64,000 nt of DNA, from assembly GCF_019711195.1 (NCBI RefSeq), contig NZ_CP081299.1:6172501-6236500 (forward strand), in the 5' to 3' direction. Positions 1 to 8,338 of the stretch are shown piece after piece. The position numbers and the translations under genes were made by a program. This DNA comes from Dyadobacter sp. NIV53. Its GTDB lineage: Bacteria; Bacteroidota; Bacteroidia; Cytophagales; Spirosomataceae. Position 1 is the stretch's first letter; each line of letters starts with the position of its first letter. The notes under the pieces are model-generated. The model was not told where the DNA came from and did no database searches. It was given only the letters and a program-made list of their open reading frames with translations.

Positions 1-31
1 TTACACAGCTGGTCTTAATCTTACTTTTTAG
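1..31 (+). CDS. C-terminal tail of a SusC/RagA TonB-dependent receptor (partial)
   Basis: The first 31 bases read in frame as YTAGLNLTF followed by TAG. A short beta-strand ending in an aromatic residue is the usual C-terminus of TonB-dependent outer-membrane receptors, and the next gene (21 bases downstream) encodes SusD, the standard partner of SusC. Only ten codons are in the window, so the family call rests on the tail and the neighbour. Confidence 0.7.
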   Translation, partial: YTAGLNLTF

Positions 32-52
32 CCTATCCTGAATATTAATTTT

Positions 53-1510
53 ATGAAAAAGATACTCATATATATACTGCTTGCCAGCCTGACTGCATGC
101 AGCGATTTCCTTGAAGAAGATCCTAAAGGCGCCATTATTGGTACCAATGCCATTAGTAGTGTGGAAGGATTGGAAGCGGCATTAACCGGAACTTACAAAG
201 GTTTGCTGAGAACCTGGTCAAGAGGTTTTCTGACTTCTTCCATGCAGGGGTTTGTAATGGGCGGCGACGATCTGACAACGCTTGTTGCAGGAAATAAATC
301 AGATTTTCGCCAGCAGGACCAGTTTGTGGTAACATCGGGAAATTCTCATATCGCCATGATCTGGAACGGTTGCTATAAAACCATTCAGGGAGCCAATAAC
401 ATTATCAACAACTATCAGAATACGACAGGTGATAAAGCCAGAATTGACCAGATTGTGGGCGAAGCATACTTTTTGAGAGGGTTGTCCTATTACTGGCTGG
501 TGCGTGGATTTGGTAAAGTGCCTGTTATTTTATCTGCTGATTTCTCAACTGACTTGCTTACCATTGGCAAAAGTCCTGAAACAGAAGTTTATGCACTGAT
601 TGAAGCTGATTTGCAAAAAGCAGAAGAATTGGTAGCCAATGTAAAGCGTGATCAGGGTCGGCCAAATAAGGGTTCGGTTAAAGCACTTTTGGCAGATGTA
701 TACCTTACAGAAGGAGGATGGCCAATAAAAGACCCGACAAAATATGCACTGGCCGCTGCCAAAGCAAAAGAGGTAATTGATAACAAAGCAACATACGGTT
801 TTGAACTGATTGATGATCTGAGCAAACTTTGGTCGCAGGGTGGTGCTTCCGCCATCGGTACATCGGAGGAGGTACTGTCGTTCCAGACCTCGGATCAGTA
901 TGGAGGTTCTGCCAATGCATTTTGGGGTGATGCAGCCAGGCCGGGAGATGAAGGTGGCTGGGATGATTACTTTTCCGAAATCAATTTTTTTAACAATTTT
1001 CCCGAAGGAAAAAGAAAAGATGCTACGTTTTATACAGTATTTACAAAGAGCGATGGTAGTAAAGTAAACTGGCAAAACAGCCTTTCCAAACATCCATACT
1101 ACAAGAAATTCCGGCTGACTGTTCCTAACTATATATCTTCCATGCCGGTTCACATTATTCGTTATGCACACGTTTTGCTGATTTATGCAGAAGCGCAGGC
1201 AAGATCTGGCAGTACCCCTAATACGGAGGCCTACGCAGCACTGAACGCAGTTCGGGAAAGAGCGGGATTGAAGGCACTGACTGGTTTGACAAACGAAGGT
1301 TTTACAAAAGCAGTGGTAGATGAAAGATCCTGGGAATTTGCAGGTGAATTTACCCGGTGGTTTGACCTGGTTAGACTGGAATTGGTAGAAAGCGCCAATG
1401 CCAGTAAAAACGTGGACGACCTGAAACCGCTTGCTGCTATCGGCAAAGACAAATACCTTTTTCCTGTTCCCTTAACCGACGCAAATATTAACCCTAACCT
1501 TGGACAATAA
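53..1510 (+). CDS. SusD/RagB family nutrient-binding outer-membrane lipoprotein
   Basis: Surface lipoprotein that binds oligosaccharide and lids the SusC channel. The 485-residue protein starts with a lipoprotein signal (MKKILIYILLASLTAC, lipobox LTAC, lipidated Cys16), followed by the SusD-type helical/TPR region containing GEAYFLRGLSYYWLVRGFG around residue 135 and the C-terminal block DERSWEFAGEFTRWFDLVRL near residue 425, both typical of SusD proteins. Length fits the family. It follows a SusC end and precedes two glycoside hydrolases, so it belongs to a polysaccharide utilisation locus; the glycan is not evident from the binding protein. Confidence 0.93.
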   Translation: MKKILIYILLASLTACSDFLEEDPKGAIIGTNAISSVEGLEAALTGTYKGLLRTWSRGFLTSSMQGFVMGGDDLTTLVAGNKSDFRQQDQFVVTSGNSHIAMIWNGCYKTIQGANNIINNYQNTTGDKARIDQIVGEAYFLRGLSYYWLVRGFGKVPVILSADFSTDLLTIGKSPETEVYALIEADLQKAEELVANVKRDQGRPNKGSVKALLADVYLTEGGWPIKDPTKYALAAAKAKEVIDNKATYGFELIDDLSKLWSQGGASAIGTSEEVLSFQTSDQYGGSANAFWGDAARPGDEGGWDDYFSEINFFNNFPEGKRKDATFYTVFTKSDGSKVNWQNSLSKHPYYKKFRLTVPNYISSMPVHIIRYAHVLLIYAEAQARSGSTPNTEAYAALNAVRERAGLKALTGLTNEGFTKAVVDERSWEFAGEFTRWFDLVRLELVESANASKNVDDLKPLAAIGKDKYLFPVPLTDANINPNLGQ

Positions 1511-1525
1511 CAGCTCGTCTGTTAG

Positions 1526-1570
1526 TCTGGTAATTCTCTTTGTAATGAAAGAGGATTGCCAGATTTTTTT
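1526..1570 (+). terminator. Rho-independent terminator after susD
   Basis: Two 16-base arms (1526-1541 and 1547-1562, beginning TCTGG and ending CCAGA) pair with only G-U substitutions around a short loop, followed by a seven-T run. It would separate susCD from the downstream hydrolase genes or attenuate read-through. Confidence 0.85.
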
Positions 1571-1728
1571 ATTACTATATTTTGCTGGTAGAATTGATGT
1601 GGCCATGGATAGCATTTTGGGTGTTGCATACCTACCGCATTGCCATCTTCGACCTCTGTTTATATTCTACCGATATTATGTCCCTGACCGGACTTGACAT
1701 GCAATTATTTTTTTATCAGGAACTATCA

Positions 1729-3270
1729 ATGAAAATAACCCACTTCTTTAAAATAACACAACGAACAATAATAATACTGGCAATTCTGATTCTTCAATTC
1801 ACAAACACAACTGCACAGAAAATTCAATCAAAAATCATTACTATGGATCAGATGATTGGTGCAAATGCGTTTGTGGATGATCCGGTCGATAAGATACAGG
1901 CTGTTGGTTTTATCAGGGAGTATCACAACTGGGATTGGGATGAATATGGCGATAACTATCAGGGTTATCCCAATAACCAAATGAAATGGGCACCTGGAAA
2001 ATGGAATTTTGACACATTTTATACCAATATAAAAAATGCAAATGTGGGCATTTCTCCTTGTTTGCAGGGTGCTGCTAGCTGGCTGCAAGGCAAAACCAAC
2101 TTTCCTTCTTCACATAAACCGTTGGATAGTGCGGGTGCAAATGCGGCAGATCCTGATTCCTACCGTGCCAAAGCACACCACATGTTTCAGTTTGCTGCCC
2201 GTTACGGATCAAAAAAAGTGGCGGAAGATAAACTCACGCTCGCTCCCGGCCAGCCAAAAAATACAGGTTTGGGATTGATACGATATATGGAAGACTGGAA
2301 TGAACAGGACCGCACATGGGAAGGGCCGGATGCACAGTTTTTACCCGAAGAATATGCAGCCATGGCGAGTGCGGATTATGACGGGCATGGCGGAACGATG
2401 AACAAAGGCCCGGAAACTTTTGGTGTTAAAAATGCTGATCCGGATATGAAATTTGTCATGGGCGGGTTAATTGAACTAAAAGTAGATTACATAGCAGATA
2501 TGAAAAAGTGGTTTTCGGAAAACCGACCTGACGGAAAATTTGCTGCTGATGTGATCAATTTTCACCATTATTCATGGAAAGACGGCGAAAGCTGGCAGGG
2601 TGGAGGACCGGCAAAAAGTCCGGAGGAGGACGATTTCAGGGGTAAAATGGAAAAGGTCGTAAAATACCGGGATGAAAATCTGCCGGGCGTCGAGGTATGG
2701 ATTTCTGAATTTGGCTGGGATACGCATCCGCTTTCCAGGTTAAGAGCTCCGGCTATCGGCGCGTTCGATTCCCAGGAGGTGCAGGGACAATGGCTCGTGC
2801 GGTCTTATCTTGCTTTTGCGGCTGCAAAGGTCGATCGTGCACAAATGTTCATGCTACGCGATGTAGATTCAAAAGATACAACATGGTTTGCGACCTGCGG
2901 ACTCGTTGGCCCGAAAGGAGACTGGACCCCAAAAATATCCTGGTATTACGTTTATACTCTAAAAAACACGCTGAAAGATATGGTCTATATCGGTGATGAG
3001 CCTTCTGGTGATCCTAATATCCTGATCTATAAATTCAAAAATGTAAGCGGGAAAAATGGTGTTTATGTGGTTTGGTCAAAAACCAAAGAAAATTATGTAA
3101 TGAAAGATTACAGATTAGAATTAAAAGGAAATCCAAAGTCGGCAAGGAAAATAGAAATGGCTGTTGGGAGCATTCAGGGTAAAAGCGCCGGTTTGGCTGT
3201 TCGTAATCGAAAAGTCATTGTCGATGTGAGCGAAAGGCCATTATTTATTACCGTTGACGAAATCCTGTAA
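1729..3270 (+). CDS. Secreted clan GH-A-like glycoside hydrolase, family not assigned
   Basis: Probable exported polysaccharide hydrolase of 513 residues. I chose ATG 1729 because it opens directly into a signal peptide (MKITHFFKITQ, a hydrophobic stretch, then TTAQ); an in-frame ATG at 1582 would add 49 unlikely residues. Two catalytic glutamates can be proposed: Glu192 in EDWNEQD (acid/base, cf. WNE motifs) and Glu327 in WISEFGWD (nucleophile), the spacing expected of a clan A TIM barrel. A C-terminal beta domain follows about residue 410. It sits between SusD and a GH2 enzyme, so it probably cuts the same glycan. I do not recognise the CAZy family; GH39- or GH5-like folds are possible. Confidence 0.72.
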   Translation: MKITHFFKITQRTIIILAILILQFTNTTAQKIQSKIITMDQMIGANAFVDDPVDKIQAVGFIREYHNWDWDEYGDNYQGYPNNQMKWAPGKWNFDTFYTNIKNANVGISPCLQGAASWLQGKTNFPSSHKPLDSAGANAADPDSYRAKAHHMFQFAARYGSKKVAEDKLTLAPGQPKNTGLGLIRYMEDWNEQDRTWEGPDAQFLPEEYAAMASADYDGHGGTMNKGPETFGVKNADPDMKFVMGGLIELKVDYIADMKKWFSENRPDGKFAADVINFHHYSWKDGESWQGGGPAKSPEEDDFRGKMEKVVKYRDENLPGVEVWISEFGWDTHPLSRLRAPAIGAFDSQEVQGQWLVRSYLAFAAAKVDRAQMFMLRDVDSKDTTWFATCGLVGPKGDWTPKISWYYVYTLKNTLKDMVYIGDEPSGDPNILIYKFKNVSGKNGVYVVWSKTKENYVMKDYRLELKGNPKSARKIEMAVGSIQGKSAGLAVRNRKVIVDVSERPLFITVDEIL

Positions 3271-3290
3271 GCCTTGTTTTATCTCGTTTT

Positions 3291-5723
3291 ATGAAAATAT
3301 TATATCTGTTTATTTTTACATTCATTGTCCATGCATCTCCAGCTCAGCAATTGAATGACAGGCATACTGAATTTTTTAATTTCGACTGGAAGTTCCATAT
3401 GGGTGATACTTTGGGAGCTGAAAAAGTAACATTTGCAGACCAAAGCTGGCGAAAGCTGGATGTTCCGCATGATTATAGTATCGAAGGTTCATTCGACCAG
3501 AATCTGCCAAGCTGTAATGGATATTTGCCCGGTGGAATTGGCTGGTACAGGAAATCATTTTCAGTTTCTGCCTCCGGAAAGGACAGGAAAGTTTTTGTCC
3601 GTTTTGATGGTGTATACAAAAATAGTGAGGTCTGGATTAACGGGCACTATCTGGGTAAAAGGCCGAGTGGTTACATTGCTTTCGAATACGACCTTACACC
3701 ATGGATCAGGTTTGGAAAAGAAAATATCATAGCCGTTAAAAGCGATCACACTGATCTTACAGATTCAGGCTGGTACACGGGTTCAGGAATTTTCAGAAAT
3801 GTTCATTTGATTTATACTCATCCTGTACACATCAGAAAATGGGGTGTTTTTGCAGCCACAAGCAAGGTGACTGCAACGAATGCCAGCATGGAAATTGCAG
3901 TGGATGTAATAAATGAAACAAAAATTCCGGCCGATGCAATTGTACAGGTTAGCCTGGTAGACAAAGCTGGGAAAGAAGTGGCAAAATCAACCGTGAAAAA
4001 CGTTGTTCAACCCGAAAAGGAAAATAAATTCAATCTGCTGTTAGATATTAAAAATCCGCAATTGTGGTGTGTTGAAAGCCCTTATTTGTATACTTTGAGA
4101 ACTGTTGTCATGCTTAATAATAGGGTGATAGACAGTGAAACTATATTAACAGGAATCAGGGAGATCCGGTTTGATGCAGATAAGGGCGTATTTCTAAACG
4201 GAAAAAATATCAAATTAAAAGGAGTTTGCCTGGTCCATGATGCGGGTGTTTTAGGATCGGCTGTACCTGGGGAAGTTTGGGAAGGCCGTCTTAATACATT
4301 GAAATTACTGGGCTGCAATGCAATTAGGGCCTGTCATAACCCGCATGCATCCGAGTTTCTGGATCTGTGTGATAAATTGGGTTTTTTGGTAATTGATGAG
4401 GCTTATGATGAATGGGAGCAACCCAAAACGAAATGGATAGATGGCTGGAACCAGTCGAAAAAAGTAAAAAACGGCTATTACAGGTATTTTCCGGAATGGG
4501 GAAAACAAGACCTTTCGGACCAGGTGATGAGAGACCGGAACCATCCGTCGGTAATGATGTGGAGTATTGGCAATGAGATCGATTTTCCCAATGATCCCTA
4601 TTCCCACCCCAGCCTCGATAGCTCGGCGAATCCGCAGACCTTTGCCAAATATATGCCTGAGAATCCGGATGCTTCCAGGTTAAAAGACATTGCCCATGAA
4701 CTGGTAAAAATTCTAAAGGAAAGTGATATGACGCGTCCTGTTACAGCAGGACTGGCATCTGCGTATATGTCCACGCAGGTTGGGTTTGCATCGGAACTCG
4801 ATGTAACCGGTTACAATTACCAGGAAAAATTATATGCAGAAAGCCACAAAAAGTATCCAAAGCAAGTTTTATACGGAAGCGAAACCGGGCACAGGTATGA
4901 ATACTGGAAAGCAGTTGCAGATAATGATTACATTTCCAGCCAGTTTTTATGGACTGGTTTTGAGTATCTGGGTGAATCTTTTAAGTGGCCGCAGCGTACT
5001 AATCCATTCGGGATCATTGATTTAGGCGGTTCTTTCAAGCCGGAAGCCTATTTCCGCCAAAGTTTGTGGAGCGATAAACCCATGGCATACATTGGTGCAT
5101 GGGACACAACAATGGTTGAACCAACACTATTTTACCTCTGGGATCATAAAAACGCATTGCCTCACTGGAACTGGGGAAAAGGCAAAGTGCTAAAAATCAG
5201 CGGATTTACAAATTGCGAAGAAATGGAATTGTTTCTGAATGGTAAATCATTAGGTACTAAAAAAATGATTGATTTTGCCGATCATGTTATTACCTGGTAT
5301 GTGCCGTTTGAACAAGGCGTATTAACAGCTGTGGCGCGTATAAAAGGTGCAGAACTGGCGAAATATGAACTGGCAACTTTCGGTAAGCCTTTTAAGATCA
5401 GTGCGGTAAGTGATTTACAACATTTGAAAGCAGATAGGAGGGATGTTGCCAGGATTGTCGTAAATGTAACGGATACTAAAAATGTATCTCATTATCTCGC
5501 AGAAAACAGGATTTATGTTGAAACACAGGGAAATATCAGAGTGCTTGGTATCGAAAATTCAAATCCGGCGGATACGGAACATTATAAGAAAAACGAACAC
5601 CAAGCCTATCATGGGAGAGTGGTAGTATATATTCAGTCGCTTGATAAGCCAGGAAAAGCGTGGGTTAAATTGACTTCTCAGGGTTTGCAGCCTGCAACTG
5701 TAAATCTTGATATTGTAAAATAA
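3291..5723 (+). CDS. Glycoside hydrolase family 2, beta-galactosidase-like
   Basis: Exo-acting hydrolase, probably periplasmic (signal MKILYLFIFTFIVHASPAQQ). The 810 residues show the GH2 order: N-terminal jelly-roll (about 25-190, with FDGVYKNSEVWING), Ig-like domain, TIM barrel (about 290-590), and C-terminal beta domains. The acid/base is Glu429 in WSIGNEID and the nucleophile Glu531 in YGSETGHR. RDRNHPSVMMWS is a GH2 signature. It starts 20 bases after the preceding hydrolase, so the two are probably co-transcribed. Beta-galactosidase is the commonest activity for this architecture; beta-mannosidase or glucuronidase activity is not excluded. Confidence 0.9.
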   Translation: MKILYLFIFTFIVHASPAQQLNDRHTEFFNFDWKFHMGDTLGAEKVTFADQSWRKLDVPHDYSIEGSFDQNLPSCNGYLPGGIGWYRKSFSVSASGKDRKVFVRFDGVYKNSEVWINGHYLGKRPSGYIAFEYDLTPWIRFGKENIIAVKSDHTDLTDSGWYTGSGIFRNVHLIYTHPVHIRKWGVFAATSKVTATNASMEIAVDVINETKIPADAIVQVSLVDKAGKEVAKSTVKNVVQPEKENKFNLLLDIKNPQLWCVESPYLYTLRTVVMLNNRVIDSETILTGIREIRFDADKGVFLNGKNIKLKGVCLVHDAGVLGSAVPGEVWEGRLNTLKLLGCNAIRACHNPHASEFLDLCDKLGFLVIDEAYDEWEQPKTKWIDGWNQSKKVKNGYYRYFPEWGKQDLSDQVMRDRNHPSVMMWSIGNEIDFPNDPYSHPSLDSSANPQTFAKYMPENPDASRLKDIAHELVKILKESDMTRPVTAGLASAYMSTQVGFASELDVTGYNYQEKLYAESHKKYPKQVLYGSETGHRYEYWKAVADNDYISSQFLWTGFEYLGESFKWPQRTNPFGIIDLGGSFKPEAYFRQSLWSDKPMAYIGAWDTTMVEPTLFYLWDHKNALPHWNWGKGKVLKISGFTNCEEMELFLNGKSLGTKKMIDFADHVITWYVPFEQGVLTAVARIKGAELAKYELATFGKPFKISAVSDLQHLKADRRDVARIVVNVTDTKNVSHYLAENRIYVETQGNIRVLGIENSNPADTEHYKKNEHQAYHGRVVVYIQSLDKPGKAWVKLTSQGLQPATVNLDIVK

Positions 5724-5822
5724 AATATTTGTTTGATAAAATTATCTTGGATGAGGCATAAAATTTGTAAAATTTGTTCAATAATCTGATCTTCACAATG
5801 GTAAATCTTTTTTCTTATTGGT

Positions 5823-6422
5823 ATGTCTATTCAGTTAACGGATCTTTCAGATGAACAACTGTGGAGATCATTGCAAGAAGATGATTCAGAGGCGTTTACG
5901 ATTTTGATTAAACGTTATTCCAGGTTTTTGCTAAGTTATGGAAGAAAGTTTTCTTCTGATCAGGAATTAATTAAAGATTCGGTCCAGGATCTTTTTACTG
6001 AGTTGTGGCTGTATCGCAAAGGTTTATCAAAAATAACTTCTATTCATAGTTACCTTCTCGTATCATTAAGAAGAAAAATTTTCCATTCTTTTAAATCCTT
6101 TCCGCACACATCTCTTGGTGATCCCGAGGAAGATGAATATTCGTTTATGATCACTTTTTCTATTCAGGATCAGTGGGTTGAATCCGAAACTGAACAGCAC
6201 AGGCTGGATCAGCTGAATTTCATGATGAATATGTTGCCAGCCCGCCAGAAAGAAGTATTATACCTGAAATTTTACCAAAATCTCAGCAATCAGGAAATTG
6301 CTGAATTACTGAAAGTTCAGTATCAATCCGTCTCCAATTTGTTACAACGTGCACTCACATTTCTTCGCACACATTGGAAAGAAGAATTTACACTTTCTAT
6401 GATTATTTCTATGTTGTTTTAA
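5823..6422 (+). CDS. ECF-type RNA polymerase sigma-70 factor
   Basis: 199-residue sigma factor. Region 2 is visible at about 20-90 (DSEAFTILIKRYSRFLLSYG, then KDSVQDLFTELWLYR) and region 4 at about 130-185 (LPARQKEVLYLKFYQNLSNQ, then EIAELLKVQYQSVSNLLQRA, a helix-turn-helix). No FecR-type anti-sigma gene follows, unlike most Sus-linked ECF factors; it lies alone 99 bases after the GH2 gene. It could control the upstream glycan genes, but nothing in the sequence proves it. Confidence 0.9.
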   Translation: MSIQLTDLSDEQLWRSLQEDDSEAFTILIKRYSRFLLSYGRKFSSDQELIKDSVQDLFTELWLYRKGLSKITSIHSYLLVSLRRKIFHSFKSFPHTSLGDPEEDEYSFMITFSIQDQWVESETEQHRLDQLNFMMNMLPARQKEVLYLKFYQNLSNQEIAELLKVQYQSVSNLLQRALTFLRTHWKEEFTLSMIISMLF

Positions 6423-6593
6423 TTTGCCGGCATGATCGGCATTATGGAATTCGGGTGCTCAAAATGGAGTACTTGTGTCTGCATATGAAGCGTAAAAATT
6501 CCGGTCAGAGGCTCGGAATTGGGGTGCTAGATATCAAAAGTGTCAATTATAAAATTATAATTGTCTTATTATCAATTTATTAAGTATTTAAGT

Positions 6594-6656
6594 ATTTAAT
6601 GATTTAATGATTTAATGATTTAATGATTTAATGATTTAATGATTTAATGATTTAAT
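6594..6656. repeat. Octanucleotide tandem repeat, nearly 8 copies of ATTTAATG
   Basis: Perfect 8-base unit repeated without interruption inside the 384-base gene-free stretch between the sigma factor and the CheB gene. The rest of that stretch is A+T-rich with no ORF I can support. The repeat ends about 150 bases before the next start codon, so copy-number change would alter promoter or leader spacing. Confidence 0.95.
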
Positions 6657-6806
6657 TTTTTCTGTATTAAAAATAATATTGAGATACCAAAAATAAATTA
6701 GTAGAATAAGATTTACAGATTTTAGAATTTGACGTATATTCGAAGTGTATTTTTAATTCTATTAGAACTACTTAAAGTCCAGTAATTAATTATACTATAT
6801 AGTATT

Positions 6807-8327
6807 ATGATTATTGAAGAACCCCACCACATAATTGCGATAGGTGCTTCCGCAGGCGGAATGGAAGAAATAAATGCTTTTTTTGACCATACCCAGCTTG
6901 ATGGTGTTTCTTATGTCATTGTACAGCATTTATCAGGAGATTTTAAAAGCCGGATGGTAGAATTACTTTCCAAACACAGCAAACTTGAAGTTAAGGAAGC
7001 CGAAGATGGGATGCCTGTTAAAAGTAACCAGGTGTATCTTATTCCAAACGACAAATTTATGACCATACGTAACCGGAATTTAATTTTGGTCAATAAAAAT
7101 AAATTCCGGGGGCCTCACCTGACGATAAATACTTTTTTCAATTCCCTTGCTGCTGATACAGGCTCCAAAGCCATTGGTGTCATTCTGTCCGGATTGGGTG
7201 CTGATGGAACCGAAGGAATTCAGGCAATTAAAAACGCCGGCGGAATGGTCATCGCACGTAATCCTGACACCACTGAATTTGCCAGTATGCCTTCTAATGC
7301 AATCGCCACTGGTTCAGTTGATTTTGTGCTGGAGCCCGAACTTATGCCTTCAACCATTGAGGATTATGTAAAACAGGAAGCAGATAAACAGGCAGATAAA
7401 ATAAAAGACAATCAGAACGTAGATGCTATTCTGGCCCTGATCAATGATCAGCTTCCGCTCGATTTTTCTGATTACAAACAAAGCACCATTTTACGAAGGA
7501 TCAAACGAAGGGCTGCCATTCACAATTTTACAAAGGTGAAAGAATACCTTGCCTACCTGAAAACGGATCAAAAAGAGGTAGAAACCCTTGCGAATGATTT
7601 CCTGATTAATGTTACAGCTTTTTTCAGGGACCCGGAAGCATTTGAAATAATTGGTAATACAGTGTTGCCGGCAATTATCAGGAATCTAAAACCAGAAGAC
7701 GAAATAAGGTTTTGGGTTGCGGGCTGTGCTACTGGCGAAGAGGCCTATTCACTCGCAATGCTGGTTCATGAGCAATTAGGAGGGAAAACCGATGAACTGG
7801 TAATAAAAATATTTGCAACCGATATTGACAGTGCAGCATTAACGCGTGCAGGAAAGGGGATTTACAATAGTAGCAGTCTTAAAAACCTATCACCGGAACG
7901 GCAGACAAAGTTCTTTTTAAAAGAAGGGGATAAATACAAAGTCATTCCTGAAATTCGCAAGATGGTCATTTTTGCGAAACACGATCTGGTCAAAAACCCT
8001 CCGTATTGCAACATGCAGCTCATCAGTTGCCGTAACCTCCTCATTTACATGACGCCGGCATTGCAAAAGAAAATATTTTCCATGCTGTTGTTTGGCCTTA
8101 AACTGAATGGTTATTTATTTCTCGGTTCCAGCGAAAATCCATTGCAGATTCTTGACAGCGTGGAAGTGGTCAATAAGAAGTGGAAGATATTTAATAATCA
8201 GGTAACGAAACGGAAGAGTGGGTTTGATGCATTTTCCATACCCGATTTTTTCGAAAAAAAGCAAAATCTTTTTCTTTTCCACAAAAAGACGCATTTCGTA
8301 GCGCCAATTATCTTACAGAGGAAGTAA
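6807..8327 (+). CDS. CheB-CheR part of a CheB/CheR/PAS/histidine-kinase protein (5' part, frameshifted)
   Basis: N-terminal 506 codons of a hybrid chemotaxis-type sensory protein. Residues about 8-190 form a CheB methylesterase domain with catalytic Ser in GASAGGMEE, His in VQHLSGDF and Asp in SGLGADGTEG. Residues about 200-470 form a CheR methyltransferase (NVTAFFRDPEAF, SAM motif WVAGCATGEEAYSLAM, CRNLLIYM). The frame ends at 8327 in an out-of-frame tail; restoring one T in the T run at 8269-8273 gives LFSFPQKDAFRSANYLTEEV, which joins directly to the kinase frame. The gene is therefore probably one 1,063-codon ORF, 6807-9994. No receiver domain is present. Confidence 0.88.
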   Translation: MIIEEPHHIIAIGASAGGMEEINAFFDHTQLDGVSYVIVQHLSGDFKSRMVELLSKHSKLEVKEAEDGMPVKSNQVYLIPNDKFMTIRNRNLILVNKNKFRGPHLTINTFFNSLAADTGSKAIGVILSGLGADGTEGIQAIKNAGGMVIARNPDTTEFASMPSNAIATGSVDFVLEPELMPSTIEDYVKQEADKQADKIKDNQNVDAILALINDQLPLDFSDYKQSTILRRIKRRAAIHNFTKVKEYLAYLKTDQKEVETLANDFLINVTAFFRDPEAFEIIGNTVLPAIIRNLKPEDEIRFWVAGCATGEEAYSLAMLVHEQLGGKTDELVIKIFATDIDSAALTRAGKGIYNSSSLKNLSPERQTKFFLKEGDKYKVIPEIRKMVIFAKHDLVKNPPYCNMQLISCRNLLIYMTPALQKKIFSMLLFGLKLNGYLFLGSSENPLQILDSVEVVNKKWKIFNNQVTKRKSGFDAFSIPDFFEKKQNLFLFHKKTHFVAPIILQRK

Positions 8328-8338
8328 ATAAAACGCTG

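Noticed and set aside
545..1171. 208-residue minus-strand ORF opposite susD
   Set aside because: It is antisense to a clear SusD gene and shows no domain or start signal.
6594..6656. Possible CRISPR array
   Set aside because: The unit is only 8 bases and there are no spacers; it is a simple tandem repeat.
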